This document shows, piece after piece, positions 25,014 to 34,500 of a stretch of 64,000 nt of DNA. The translations under genes and the position numbers were made by a program. Location of the stretch: assembly GCF_004000865.1 (NCBI RefSeq), contig NZ_BIMB01000002.1, positions 228,693 through 292,692 on the forward strand, in the 5' to 3' direction. Positions within the stretch are counted from its first letter, which is position 1, and every line of letters starts with the position of its first letter. The DNA is from Paenibacillus elgii NBRC 100335 (GTDB lineage: Bacteria > Bacillota > Bacilli > Paenibacillales > NBRC-103111). The notes beneath the pieces were generated by a model, which was given only the letters and a program-made list of their open reading frames with translations, was not told the DNA's origin and did not search any database.

Positions 25014-28000
25014 TTAACCGTTGCTGCCAGAAGACCCGACAGAGTCCACGGGCAAATACATCGTTACCTTGGTTCCGCTACCCGGCTCGGAGCTAATGAT
25101 CAATGTAGCTCCCGGGATCGAATCGAGCCGCTTGCGGATGTTCGCAATGGCGATGCCGCCGTCCGACGCCTCGCCTTTGGACATCCGGTACAGCAGATCG
25201 TCCGGAATGCCGATGCCGTCGTCCTCGACGACGACTCTTATGTACCCTTCTCCCTCATGAATCTTGAGCGCAACCGTGCCGAACCCCTCCTTTTCGAACA
25301 GTCCGTGCCGGATCGCGTTCTCCACGAACGGCTGGATGCATAAAGAAGGAATGTCATGATGATGATCGACCTCGTCCACATCGCATTCAAATTGGAACCG
25401 TTCGCCGAAGCGCGCCTTTTCGATCTCGACATACGCCTGAATCAGCTCCAATTCCCTATACAGGGGAACGAACAGCGCGGAGCGGTCCATTTCGAGAATA
25501 TAGCGCAAATATTGGCTGAGCATCGTCAGCAGATAAGCCGCCTTCTCGCCATTCGTGTAACAGAACGAAATGACGCTGCTCAAGGCATTGTATAAAAAAT
25601 GCGGCTTGATCTGGGCTTGATGAAACGCATGCTCGCTCTTGATCGCTTCTTGAATCGACGTCTTCATGGCGATCAGCGTCTGAATTCTGGCGATGAGCGT
25701 CTCCGCCACAAACGGCTTGGTGATATAGTCGTTCGCCCCGGCTCCGAAGCCGAGAGCAATGTCCTGTGGGGTGTCTTTAGCCGTCGCGAACAAGATGGGC
25801 AGATCGAGAATGGAATACTGGTTCCGCAGCATTCGGCACAGCTCGATCCCGGACATACCCGGCATCATGACATCCAGAATGACCAGATCGACCTGCGGAT
25901 GCTTTTCCAGCTTGACCAACGCTTCTCGGGCGGAAAACGCCGTCAGCACGTTATATTTATGCTGCTTCAGAACGTTAAGCAAAAGATGAATATTCGAAGC
26001 CTCGTCATCGACGATCATAATCGTGCAGCCCGGCTGATCCCGGACATCCAGCGGCACGCTGCCGGAGGCGACCCGCTGCGGCTCCGCAGTCGTATACGCC
26101 GCTTCGCGATAAGCCGGAATCCGCTCCACGCCCGGCAAAGTAAACATCATTCTCGTGCCTTGACCGATCTCCGACCAATCTACCCGGATTTTCCCTTCCA
26201 TTCGCTCCACCAGCTTCCGGCTGATGTACAAGCCGACGCCCATCCCGGTGTATCCGTCCTGCGGAAGCGGCTGACCCGGCTGTTCGAAATAGTCGAAGAC
26301 GGCTTCGTGCTTATCAGGGGCTATCCCCGTTCCCGTATCCTCGACGAAGATCGATACCGTGCCGCCAAGCATACTTGACCTTACCCGCACCGTCCCTTGA
26401 CTCGTATGCTTGATCGCGTTATGCACGAGGTTGTACATGACCTGACGCAGCCGGTTTTCGTCCGCCCGCACCCAGACGTCGGAACCGACTTGATTGTCAA
26501 GCCGCACCTCTTTGCCCAAAAGCTCGAACTGCAGCACATCGAACACGATTTGCACCACGACCCGCACATCCACGACGGTTAGCTGCAGCCGCAGCTCTCC
26601 GTGCTTCAGACGGCTGACATCAATCAAGTCGTGAATCAGCATCGACAGCTTGACGGATGTATCCTTGATGAGCCACAAGTTTTGTTTTTGCTTCGAAGAT
26701 AAATTGCGCTCCTCGTCATCCAGCAAATACGCCGTCATGTTCATGATGCCGTGCAGGGGCGTCTTGATCTCGTGGGACGTCTGCGCCAAAAATTCGTCCT
26801 TCAGCTGATTGGAAACCGCCAGCTGATGCGAAAGTGCCTCCGTCTTCTCATAGGCATTGGCGAATCGTACCGCGAGCAGCATGTTGATGAATCCAATGAA
26901 GCAGGCAATGCCCACTTTTCCCAGTAAGTCGGTCGGAATCATATTCACCGTATAAAGAATACTGTCGATCATAAAAACCGTCAGCGAGACGATCCCCCCG
27001 ATAAACAGGGTTAATTCCTTCCGGTTTGCCGCATCCCGTTCTTTGCGGGTGTACAAATAGATCATTCGACCAAGGAGAAACAGCGAAACAACGCCCATAT
27101 ACATTAAAAATAAAGGCTTGATCTCGCTATGCATACGATAGGGCAGAACGACCACGGCCACCATGTAAACAACGATCGGGGCCAGCATTCGGCCGATGGT
27201 GCGGGATTTCAGCAAACGGACGTCGATGGAGCAGAAGAACAGCACAATGACAATGCCGCCGAAAAACTCGCTTAAATCGATCAGCTTGTAGGCGATCTCG
27301 AAAGGAACCCAAGGCAGCAGCCTCATAAAGATCTTCTCGCCGATCAGCGTTTGCTGCAGCAAAAGAGTTAACAAATACAGGCCGCTGAATAAATACGTTT
27401 TATCTCTTCTGCCCAGATAGTAGAAGCTGAGATGGTACGCTCCGAATATGCCCAAAATAAAGATGGACGCAATGTCGGTGCCGATCTGAATGCTGTTGAG
27501 CTTCGTCATATCCCCGTGCAATCCGAATTGGATCGAATTGACGATGCCGCCGTTGGCGTACACGTGATTCGCCACTTGAATCACAATCTCGATTTCGCGC
27601 CCATTCGTGTGAAAAAAAGCGGTATAAGGCTTATTGCCCGGTTGATGCACGGCTCCGTCCGCTGCGGGATATCCACTGCCCCCTTCGGCCTTTCCATTGA
27701 CGAACAGGCGGTGGGACATCCGGATGCTTCTTATTTTTAAACCGAACACGTCGTCCGAAGCCGGAACGATCACTTTCAGCCGGTACGTCCCGAAGCCCTG
27801 CTTGCTGATGCCGTCGGCTTTTTGCTCCCCTTTCCACGTACCGGGCACGGATACGTAGGAGCCCCCGGCAAGCGGTCCCCGCTCAAAATCGGCAGGCTCC
27901 AGCAGCCGCCCTTCGTGAAACTCCCACTCCCCGTCCAAGACGGCCAAGCCCTGCCGGTGAAAATCCCAGCCGGATAAATCCAGTACCCCCCGCTTGGCCG

Positions 28001-28112
28001 GCGGAGTGTTCCCGTTCGGGATCGTCTGGGCATAAATTGCGACGAATAGCGCCATGGAAAGCGAAAAGATCAAGCCAATCATGATGAGCTTGCGGTAATG
28101 TGCGCTTGTCAT
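25014..28112 (-). CDS. 7TM-sensor hybrid histidine kinase with two kinase modules
   Basis: 1032 residues. Order: N-terminal helix; extracellular galactose-binding-like beta domain (about 45-205, LDLSGWDFHRQGLAVLDGEWEF and FGTYRLKVIVPASD); seven transmembrane helices (about 215-415, 7TMR-DISM type); HisKA with SHEIKTPLHGIMNM; HATPase with NLVHNAIKHTSQG and VGLYISRKLVE; receiver domain with LVILDVMMPGMSG (about 700-815); then a second, LytS/YesM-type kinase with QIKPHFLYNALSSVISF and its own ATPase (SLCIQPFVENAIRHGLFEKEG). ATG 28112 has AAGGAG 7 bases upstream. It sits before the BTAD response regulator gene. The extracellular domain may bind a carbohydrate; this is inference. Confidence 0.92.
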   Translation of the reverse strand: MTSAHYRKLIMIGLIFSLSMALFVAIYAQTIPNGNTPPAKRGVLDLSGWDFHRQGLAVLDGEWEFHEGRLLEPADFERGPLAGGSYVSVPGTWKGEQKADGISKQGFGTYRLKVIVPASDDVFGLKIRSIRMSHRLFVNGKAEGGSGYPAADGAVHQPGNKPYTAFFHTNGREIEIVIQVANHVYANGGIVNSIQFGLHGDMTKLNSIQIGTDIASIFILGIFGAYHLSFYYLGRRDKTYLFSGLYLLTLLLQQTLIGEKIFMRLLPWVPFEIAYKLIDLSEFFGGIVIVLFFCSIDVRLLKSRTIGRMLAPIVVYMVAVVVLPYRMHSEIKPLFLMYMGVVSLFLLGRMIYLYTRKERDAANRKELTLFIGGIVSLTVFMIDSILYTVNMIPTDLLGKVGIACFIGFINMLLAVRFANAYEKTEALSHQLAVSNQLKDEFLAQTSHEIKTPLHGIMNMTAYLLDDEERNLSSKQKQNLWLIKDTSVKLSMLIHDLIDVSRLKHGELRLQLTVVDVRVVVQIVFDVLQFELLGKEVRLDNQVGSDVWVRADENRLRQVMYNLVHNAIKHTSQGTVRVRSSMLGGTVSIFVEDTGTGIAPDKHEAVFDYFEQPGQPLPQDGYTGMGVGLYISRKLVERMEGKIRVDWSEIGQGTRMMFTLPGVERIPAYREAAYTTAEPQRVASGSVPLDVRDQPGCTIMIVDDEASNIHLLLNVLKQHKYNVLTAFSAREALVKLEKHPQVDLVILDVMMPGMSGIELCRMLRNQYSILDLPILFATAKDTPQDIALGFGAGANDYITKPFVAETLIARIQTLIAMKTSIQEAIKSEHAFHQAQIKPHFLYNALSSVISFCYTNGEKAAYLLTMLSQYLRYILEMDRSALFVPLYRELELIQAYVEIEKARFGERFQFECDVDEVDHHHDIPSLCIQPFVENAIRHGLFEKEGFGTVALKIHEGEGYIRVVVEDDGIGIPDDLLYRMSKGEASDGGIAIANIRKRLDSIPGATLIISSEPGSGTKVTMYLPVDSVGSSGSNG

Positions 28113-28214
28113 TTCTAATCTCCTTCCCATGAAATGCCGTCCTACGGTCATTCTATCATTTCAACCTCTCAAAAAACTCACAAAAATATTGATGAAATTA
28201 CAGGGAAAAGCAAA

Positions 28215-28244
28215 AACAAAAAAAGAGCAGCTCGCCGCTTGCTC
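28215..28244 (-). terminator. Terminator after the MarR gene
   Basis: GAGCAaGC / GCTGCTC stem with a five-base loop followed by TTTTTTTG on the minus strand. The 28113-28307 stretch otherwise holds nothing I can identify apart from the kinase promoter region. Confidence 0.65.
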
Positions 28245-28307
28245 CATGCCGTTCTTTCGTTTAGTTTTGTAAATGCGCCCGCTTGTCCATACGGCCTGTA
28301 AATTTCG

Positions 28308-28763
28308 TCAGCCTTCTCCTTTTTTCAGCGCCTCGGATACTTTCGTCAGAGCCTTCTCGACGGCCTTCCGCTCCTCTTCGTCCAGCACGCTTACGAAGTA
28401 ATTGTAAATCCCCTCCGAATAGACCGGCCACGTTCGGAGAAACTCCCGCTTCCCTTCCCGGGTCAGTACGGCAAAGGCTCCCCGACGGTCCTCCTCCGTC
28501 CGTTCTCTTTCGACAAGCCCTTCCCGTTCCAGCCGCTCGATTACCCGGGTCAGTCCGCTGCGGGTTAACACGACTTTATTGGCCAAATCGCTCATCCGCA
28601 GCTTTTTGTCCGGCGACTGGTATAGGGCTACCAAAACATCATACGTCGTAAGCGGCTCTCTTCGTTGATCGGATAAATCCGCTTCGATTCGTTTAATTAC
28701 GGTGGCATGGGCATTGACAAAAGCCCGCCAAACCGCAAGCTGGTCTTCCTCAAGTCGGTGCAT
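28308..28763 (-). CDS. MarR-family regulator
   Basis: 151 residues with the MarR fold. The recognition region reads LRMSDLANKVVLTRSGLTRVIERLEREGLVERERTEEDRRGAFAVLTREGKREF, with the DRRG wing intact. ATG 28763 is preceded by AGGAGG at 8 bases; the longer frame to 28805 lacks a ribosome site. It is divergent from a DMT-family exporter gene and shares a short palindromic control region with it, the common arrangement of a MarR repressor and the exporter it controls. Confidence 0.9.
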   Translation of the reverse strand: MHRLEEDQLAVWRAFVNAHATVIKRIEADLSDQRREPLTTYDVLVALYQSPDKKLRMSDLANKVVLTRSGLTRVIERLEREGLVERERTEEDRRGAFAVLTREGKREFLRTWPVYSEGIYNYFVSVLDEEERKAVEKALTKVSEALKKGEG

Positions 28764-28845
28764 CCCGTTCTTCCTCCTGAATTGAACATCGGATAACTTC
28801 ATCATACTTGATTCCGCGTTGACGGAGCAACTAAACCGTGTTAAT

Positions 28846-28876
28846 TTGATTGTATAGGAAATAATTGATTATACAA
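28846..28876. promoter_or_regulatory. Overlapping divergent promoters with MarR-type operator
   Basis: Perfect inverted repeat TTGTATA-N13-TATACAA (28850-28876). On the plus strand TTGATT (28847-28852 region), 18 bases, TATACA form a promoter for the exporter; on the minus strand TTGTAT, 16 bases, TACAAT form one for marR. The same arms serve as boxes for both, so one bound dimer would shut both promoters. Confidence 0.6.
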
Positions 28877-28904
28877 CTATTTTCTCGAAAAGGAGGGAGC
28901 TTTC

Positions 28905-29765
28905 ATGAACGGCATGCTTCTCGGGCTTGTATCGGCTTTATCCTTCGGAACGGCCGACTTCTTCGCAGGAAAATCGAGCAAAAAAATCGGCGTATTCTCC
29001 ACCCTCTTTTATATGCAGCTCGTCGGTCTCCTCTTTTTGACGGCCGCCGTCTTCTGGAAGGGACAATGGCATGCTCTGCTGTCGCCCCAATATGTTGGCG
29101 AAGCCAGCCTCTGGATGGCGGTCGATCTGATCGGAATTCTTTGTCTGTATCAAGGCCTTCGCACCGGAAGCTCCGCCGTCGTCGCGCCTGTCGCCTCCAG
29201 CTTCTCGGCAGTGACTGTCGTTCTGGCCTTTCTGTTCGGTGAACGGTTGGGCGCGGGAACCTGGCTCGGCATCGTCATTACGTTGTCGGGAGTCGTACTG
29301 GCATCTATGGTATGGTCCGGAAAATCAAAACAGCGGTCCGGCGCTGCGGTGGCAAGCGGAGTGTTTTGGGCCATCCTGGCCTCTCTGTTTCTCGGTGCGG
29401 CTTTCTTCGGACTCCGTTTTGCGCAGGAAGCGCTCGGCGGGCTGCTGACCGTCTGGATCGGACGGTTGCAGGCCACGATCCTGCTTCCGGTCCTTTATCG
29501 GCTGCTGAAAATCAAGCTCGCTCCTCCGAGCCGGAGCAGTGCCGGATTGGTCGCCATCGTCGGCATTCTGGATGCGGTCGCTCTTGTCAGCTACAACACC
29601 GGTTTGGGACTGGAGGACACCTCCGTCGTCATCACGGCAACTTCGCTGTTTGCCATCGTGACTTTGCTGTGGGGAGTGCTTGCGGGAGGCGAAAAGCCGG
29701 CTTGGAATCAATGGATCGGGGTAGGCTGCACCTTCGCCGGCATTCTGATTGTTTCTTGGCAATAA
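28905..29765 (+). CDS. EamA/DMT-family transporter
   Basis: 286 residues with ten predicted transmembrane helices in two EamA halves (about 1-135 and 145-286). Each half ends in the usual helix pattern: VVAPVASSFSAVTVVLAFLFGERLGAGTWLGIVITLSGV and VVITATSLFAIVTLLWGVLAGGEKPAWNQWIGVGCTFAGILI. DMT proteins of this kind export amino acids or small drugs. AAGGAGGG lies 7 bases before the ATG. Divergent from marR. Confidence 0.9.
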   Translation: MNGMLLGLVSALSFGTADFFAGKSSKKIGVFSTLFYMQLVGLLFLTAAVFWKGQWHALLSPQYVGEASLWMAVDLIGILCLYQGLRTGSSAVVAPVASSFSAVTVVLAFLFGERLGAGTWLGIVITLSGVVLASMVWSGKSKQRSGAAVASGVFWAILASLFLGAAFFGLRFAQEALGGLLTVWIGRLQATILLPVLYRLLKIKLAPPSRSSAGLVAIVGILDAVALVSYNTGLGLEDTSVVITATSLFAIVTLLWGVLAGGEKPAWNQWIGVGCTFAGILIVSWQ

Positions 29766-29793
29766 CGGCATGAAAGTCGACTGCTTGCAAAAT

Positions 29794-29845
29794 AAAAAGA
29801 TTGCCGCGTCCCGGCCTTTCTGGCGGGGCAGTCGGCAATCTTTTT
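29794..29845. terminator. Bidirectional terminator between the DMT exporter and the siderophore operon
   Basis: AAAAAGATTGCCG / CGGCAATCTTTTT, a 13-bp perfect stem flanked by A and T tracts on both sides, between two convergent genes. Confidence 0.85.
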
Positions 29846-29853
29846 CGTACATC

Positions 29854-31314
29854 TTACCCTTCGGCAGGAGAGCTGCGTTCTCCCACCGTTTTGACCGGGA
29901 CTGGAGCGCCCCGCTTGCGGAGCGTGGCGGCGGCATCGGAGTCGCGGATGCCGAACGCAAACCACAAGCCGAGCAGCAGGAAGCCCGCCGCCCCTAGCAG
30001 GGCGAACCGGTAAGCCATCAAATTCGGCTCCATGACTCCGGCAGCGTTCACCGCTCCCGTGCCTACGGCCGCGAGAATGCCGGACAGCACCGCAAGACCG
30101 ATCGCGGAGCCAAGCCGGTTCTGGACCGAGAACCAAGTTGAAGCGCGCCCCATTGACGAAGGGGGAATATTGGCAAACGAGGCGATCTGCACCGCGCCGA
30201 CCGTATGACCCAAGCAGACGCCCACGCCGAACAGCAGACTGCGGATCAGCCATGGGTCGGTGCCTTCGTGAACGAAGCTCAGCAGCACGAAGATCGCCGT
30301 CGTGCAGAGCAGCCCCGTCATGATGAGCCGTTTGGGGCCGAGCTTCGGATAGGACCAAGGCACGAGCTGGGACGATACCATCAGTCCCAGCGCTTCCGGA
30401 AACGTCGTCAGCCCGGTCTCCAGTGCCGAGGCGCCCAGCACGTATTGATACATCAGCGGGAAAACGTAGAGCATCCCCAGCAGGCCAGCGGCCGAGCACA
30501 TGCCGACGAGCCCCGCCTTGCGGAACAGCCTGTCGCGCAGCAGACGCATATCCAGCATCGGCTTCGGCGCGCGCAGTTCGACCGCGACGAGAGCCGCCAG
30601 CAAAAGCAAGCCCAGGAGGCCGGTGCCCACAATCCAAGGCGAATGCCAGCCAAGGACCGGCCCTTGGCTGAGGGCGTACATCGTCAGCGCCATGCCGGGA
30701 GCGGAGAGCAGGAAGCCCGGCAGATCCAGCCGGCCGGCTTCCGGTTCCTTATGCTCCTTGAGATACAGCAGTCCGAACAGCAGAACCGGTATACCGACCG
30801 GGAGATTGATGTAGAAAATCCACCGCCAGGAGAACTGGTCCGTCAACAAGCCGCTGACGATCGGCCCCAAGGCGGGCGCTGCGGCAATGGGTAACACGAG
30901 CGCCCGCGATACCTTGGCCCGCTCTTGCGGCGGGAAAGCCCGGAACAGCATCGCCATGCCGACGGGCGTCAGCAAGCCGCCGCCGATGCCTTGCAACACC
31001 CGGTACGCGGTAAGCTCCGCCAGACCGTCGGCCAACCCGCACAAGGCGGAAGCCCCGGTGAACAAGCCAAGCGCTAGCAGCAATATCCGTTTGCTTCCCC
31101 AGCGGTCTCCGAGCCAGCCGGCGACCGGCAGGACAAGAGCAAGGCTCGCCAGATAGCCGACGTTGAGCGCGCCGGAAGCCGCCGGCGGTATGTTCAGCTC
31201 TCGGCTGATGGTGCCCAGCGCAACGTTCAGGACGGTCGCGTCCATCGCCGCCATAAACATGGCGGCAACGTAGACGATGCACACCACGACTTTGGGACTT
31301 GGTCCTCCCTTCAT
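29854..31314 (-). CDS. DHA2-family MFS transporter, probable siderophore exporter
   Basis: 486 residues with about fourteen predicted helices (EmrB/QacA type). Motif [18 protein letters not shown], motif D1 [12 protein letters not shown], and [26 protein letters not shown] are visible. The ATG overlaps the stop codon of the MbtH-like gene by four bases, so it is translationally coupled to the siderophore synthetase genes; export of the finished siderophore is the natural role, like YmfD for bacillibactin in B. subtilis, though that protein belongs to a smaller MFS group. Last gene of the operon. Confidence 0.88.
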   Translation of the reverse strand: MKGGPSPKVVVCIVYVAAMFMAAMDATVLNVALGTISRELNIPPAASGALNVGYLASLALVLPVAGWLGDRWGSKRILLLALGLFTGASALCGLADGLAELTAYRVLQGIGGGLLTPVGMAMLFRAFPPQERAKVSRALVLPIAAAPALGPIVSGLLTDQFSWRWIFYINLPVGIPVLLFGLLYLKEHKEPEAGRLDLPGFLLSAPGMALTMYALSQGPVLGWHSPWIVGTGLLGLLLLAALVAVELRAPKPMLDMRLLRDRLFRKAGLVGMCSAAGLLGMLYVFPLMYQYVLGASALETGLTTFPEALGLMVSSQLVPWSYPKLGPKRLIMTGLLCTTAIFVLLSFVHEGTDPWLIRSLLFGVGVCLGHTVGAVQIASFANIPPSSMGRASTWFSVQNRLGSAIGLAVLSGILAAVGTGAVNAAGVMEPNLMAYRFALLGAAGFLLLGLWFAFGIRDSDAAATLRKRGAPVPVKTVGERSSPAEG

Positions 31315-31538
31315 CCCTGCTTCGTGTCGGCGTAGGCAGGCTCGGCATCAAGGCTGCGAGGCCGCAGATCCGACCAGTGTGCAGCGATGTAGTCGAGGCA
31401 CGCCTCCCGCGCAGCCTGCCCGAACGCCGCAATCCAGCCCTGCGGAACCGGGATAAAAGCCGGCCAGAGCGAATGCTGCCCCTCGTCATTGATCAGTACC
31501 AGATAATCGCTGTCCGTTCGCTCGAATGGATTGGTCAT
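31311..31538 (-). CDS. MbtH-like protein
   Basis: 75 residues. The family signature is complete: [23 protein letters not shown], then [18 protein letters not shown]. MbtH-like proteins bind and activate NRPS adenylation domains, here those of DhbF. ATG 31538 overlaps the DhbF stop codon by four bases (ATGA) and GGAGG is 10 bases upstream. In B. subtilis the equivalent gene (ybdZ) also follows dhbF. Confidence 0.95.
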   Translation of the reverse strand: MTNPFERTDSDYLVLINDEGQHSLWPAFIPVPQGWIAAFGQAAREACLDYIAAHWSDLRPRSLDAEPAYADTKQG

Positions 31539-34500
31539 CGTTTGATTTCCTCCCTGAAGGTTTTGACTGTCCGGCTTTTCAGCGCCTGCAGCTTCACCGA
31601 AAGCTGCTGTCCGATCTCCGTCAGCGGTCCGGGCTGGCACAGGTCTTTATGCCGGCACGCAATATCGTAGCGCTCCATCTGCCCGCTAATATACGGTAGC
31701 CACATCTCGGGATCGATCGGATCGAACCAGTCCGGAATAATCGTGGAATGGAAGAACAGCAGATCGCCCTCGAACCGTTTCGGTACATAGGCCCCTAACA
31801 GACGGACCGAATTCTCGTAGGTCGTGCGCAGATTCCGGATAATCGCTTCGTCCAAGCTTGCCAGCGCGCTGCCGTCGCTGCGGAGAATCTCAATAGCGGC
31901 GGCCATAGTGAGCGGAACGTCGCCGAGACTGTCCGGGTCGTAGCCGCCGAGCGCCAGCATCGCGGTCAGCGCTTCTTCCTCGTCCACCTCGCCGCGAATC
32001 GGCAAATAATGGCTTGGGAAGGCGTCCAGCATCGCGAGGAACTCGACTTCCTCCCCTTCCTGCTGCAGCTGAACGGCCATCGCCTGCGCCACGTTGCCGC
32101 CGAGCGACCAGCCGAGCAGCCGGTACGGGCCGGTTGGCTGCACCGTGCGGATGTGCGCAATGTAATCCGCCGTCATCTCGTCCAGCGACTGCGGCAGCGT
32201 CTCGCTCTGCGCAATGCCCCGGGCCTGCAGGCCGTAGATCGGGTATTCCATCCCGAGATGCTTCATCAGACCGGCGTAGCACCAGCTAAGCCCGCCCGCC
32301 GGATGCACGCAGAAGAGCGGCCGTTCGGTACCATGGGCCCGCAGCGGCAGGAGCACTTGGAGCGCGGATTGATCCGTCCCCTCCAGCCGCTCCGCAAGCC
32401 CAGCCACCGTCGGCGTCTCGAAGAGGACGCCGATGCCGAGATCGCGGCCCATCGCTTCGCGAATGCGGCTCATCAGCCGCACCGCCAGCAACGAATGCCC
32501 TCCGAGCTCGAAGAAACCATCGTCGATCCCCACGCGCCGCAGCCCCAGCACTTCGGCGAACAAATCGCACAGCACCTCTTCTTGCGGGGTACGCGGGCCT
32601 CTTCCGTCGGGGTCGACGGTCCAATCCGGCGCAGGCAGCGCCTTCCGGTCCAGCTTGCCGTTTGGCGTAAGCGGCAGGGCGTCCATGCCGATGACGGCCG
32701 ACGGCACCATATAATCCGGCAGCGTGGCACCGGCATACCGGCGCAGTTCGGCAGGCTCGGCGAGCGAGTCCGGCGCGGGGACGACATAAGCGACCAGCCG
32801 CTTGTCGCCCGGCTGATCCTCGCGCACCACGACGGCGACCTGAGCGACGCCGGGATGCCTTGCCAGAACCGCTTCGATCTCGCCCGGCTCGATGCGGAAC
32901 CCGCGGATCTTCACCTGATGATCCGCCCGGCCCAAATAATCCAGCGAGCCGTCGGCGAAGCGCCGGGCCAAATCGCCGGTACGGTACATCCGGGAGCCCG
33001 GCGCGCCGAACGGATCGGCCACGAAGCGCTCCGCCGTCAGACCCGGACGCCCCCAGTAACCGCGAGCCAGCCCGGCGCCGGCGACATACATTTCTCCCGT
33101 TACCCCGGGCGGTACGGGCTGCAGCGCTTCATCGAGAATGTAGACCCGCAAATCCGGAATCGCTTCGCCGATCAGGCTGCCGCTCCCCGAAGCGGCGCTG
33201 CTGCGGTCCAGCTCCTTGTAGCTGACATGCACGGTTGTCTCGGTAATGCCGTACATGTTGATTAATTTCGGGGCGTCGTCCGGATGGCGCGCATACCATT
33301 CCTCCAGCCGTCCGAGCTCCAGCGCCTCGCCGCCGAAGACGACGTAACGCAGAGCCAGTTCCCCGCCCAGCAACGGTTGCTCACGGTCCGCCTGCATCAG
33401 CTGATAAAACGCCGACGGCGTCTGATTCAGCACCGTAACCCGCTCTCTTACGAGTAATTGCAGGAACTCCGCGGGCGACCGGCTGACCGTGTGCGGCACC
33501 ACGACGAGTCGGCCGCCATGGAGAAGCGGTCCCCAGATTTCCCATACGGAAAAATCGAAAGCATACGAATGGAACAGCGTCCAGACATCCTCCGAACCGA
33601 ATCCGAACCAATGCTGCGTCGAAGCAAACAACCGTATGACGTTCTGATGTGGGATCACGACACCCTTCGGCTTGCCCGTCGAGCCCGAGGTATAGATCAT
33701 ATACGCAGGGCTGAGCGGCGACAGCGGCCCTCTGCGATCGTGGTCGCCGGGGTTATCCGGCGAATACGCCCTTAGCCGTTCCGCCGTGTCCGGCGCATCC
33801 AGCACCAGACGCGGCAGGCTGCCGGTATCCGGCAAGCCCTGAGCCCCGGCTTCGCTTGTGACGACATACACCGGTCTGGCGTCCTCCAGCATATAAGCCA
33901 GCCGGTCGGCAGGATAGTCCGGGTCCAGCGGCAAATACGCTGCCCCGGCCTTCAGCACGGCCAGCACGCCGATTACCATCTCTACCGAACGCGGCAGCGC
34001 CAGCGCCACCATCTGCTCGGGGCCGACGCCTTCGGCAATCAACAGATGCGCCAGTCGGTTGGCGCGGCGGTTCAGCTCCGCATAGTCGAGGCTCTCCTCC
34101 TCGTAGACGACCACCGTTGCCTCGGGAGTGCGGGCCGCCTGCGCCTCGAACAGCGCGGGCAGATGGGCCACCGGCGTCACGGGCAGCGGCTCGCGCCACT
34201 GTGCCAGCAGGCTGCTTCGCTCGTCAGGCATCAAGATGTCCAACCGCCCGATCGGCTGATCCGGCTCGGTCGCCGCTCCCTCCAGCACCTGCACAAGCCG
34301 CGCGGCCAGCCTTTCCGCTGTGCTCCGCTCGAACAGATCGGAGCTGTACTCCAGGAGTCCCTCCAGCCCGTCCGGCGTGCCATCCGGCCTGCGGCGCTCG
34401 TTCAGCTCGAAGGTCAGATCAAACTTGGACGTGCCGGGGCTATCCAGTTGAAGGCGCGCCTCTACTCCGGGCAGCTCCAGCGCAGCATCGGGCGTATTTT

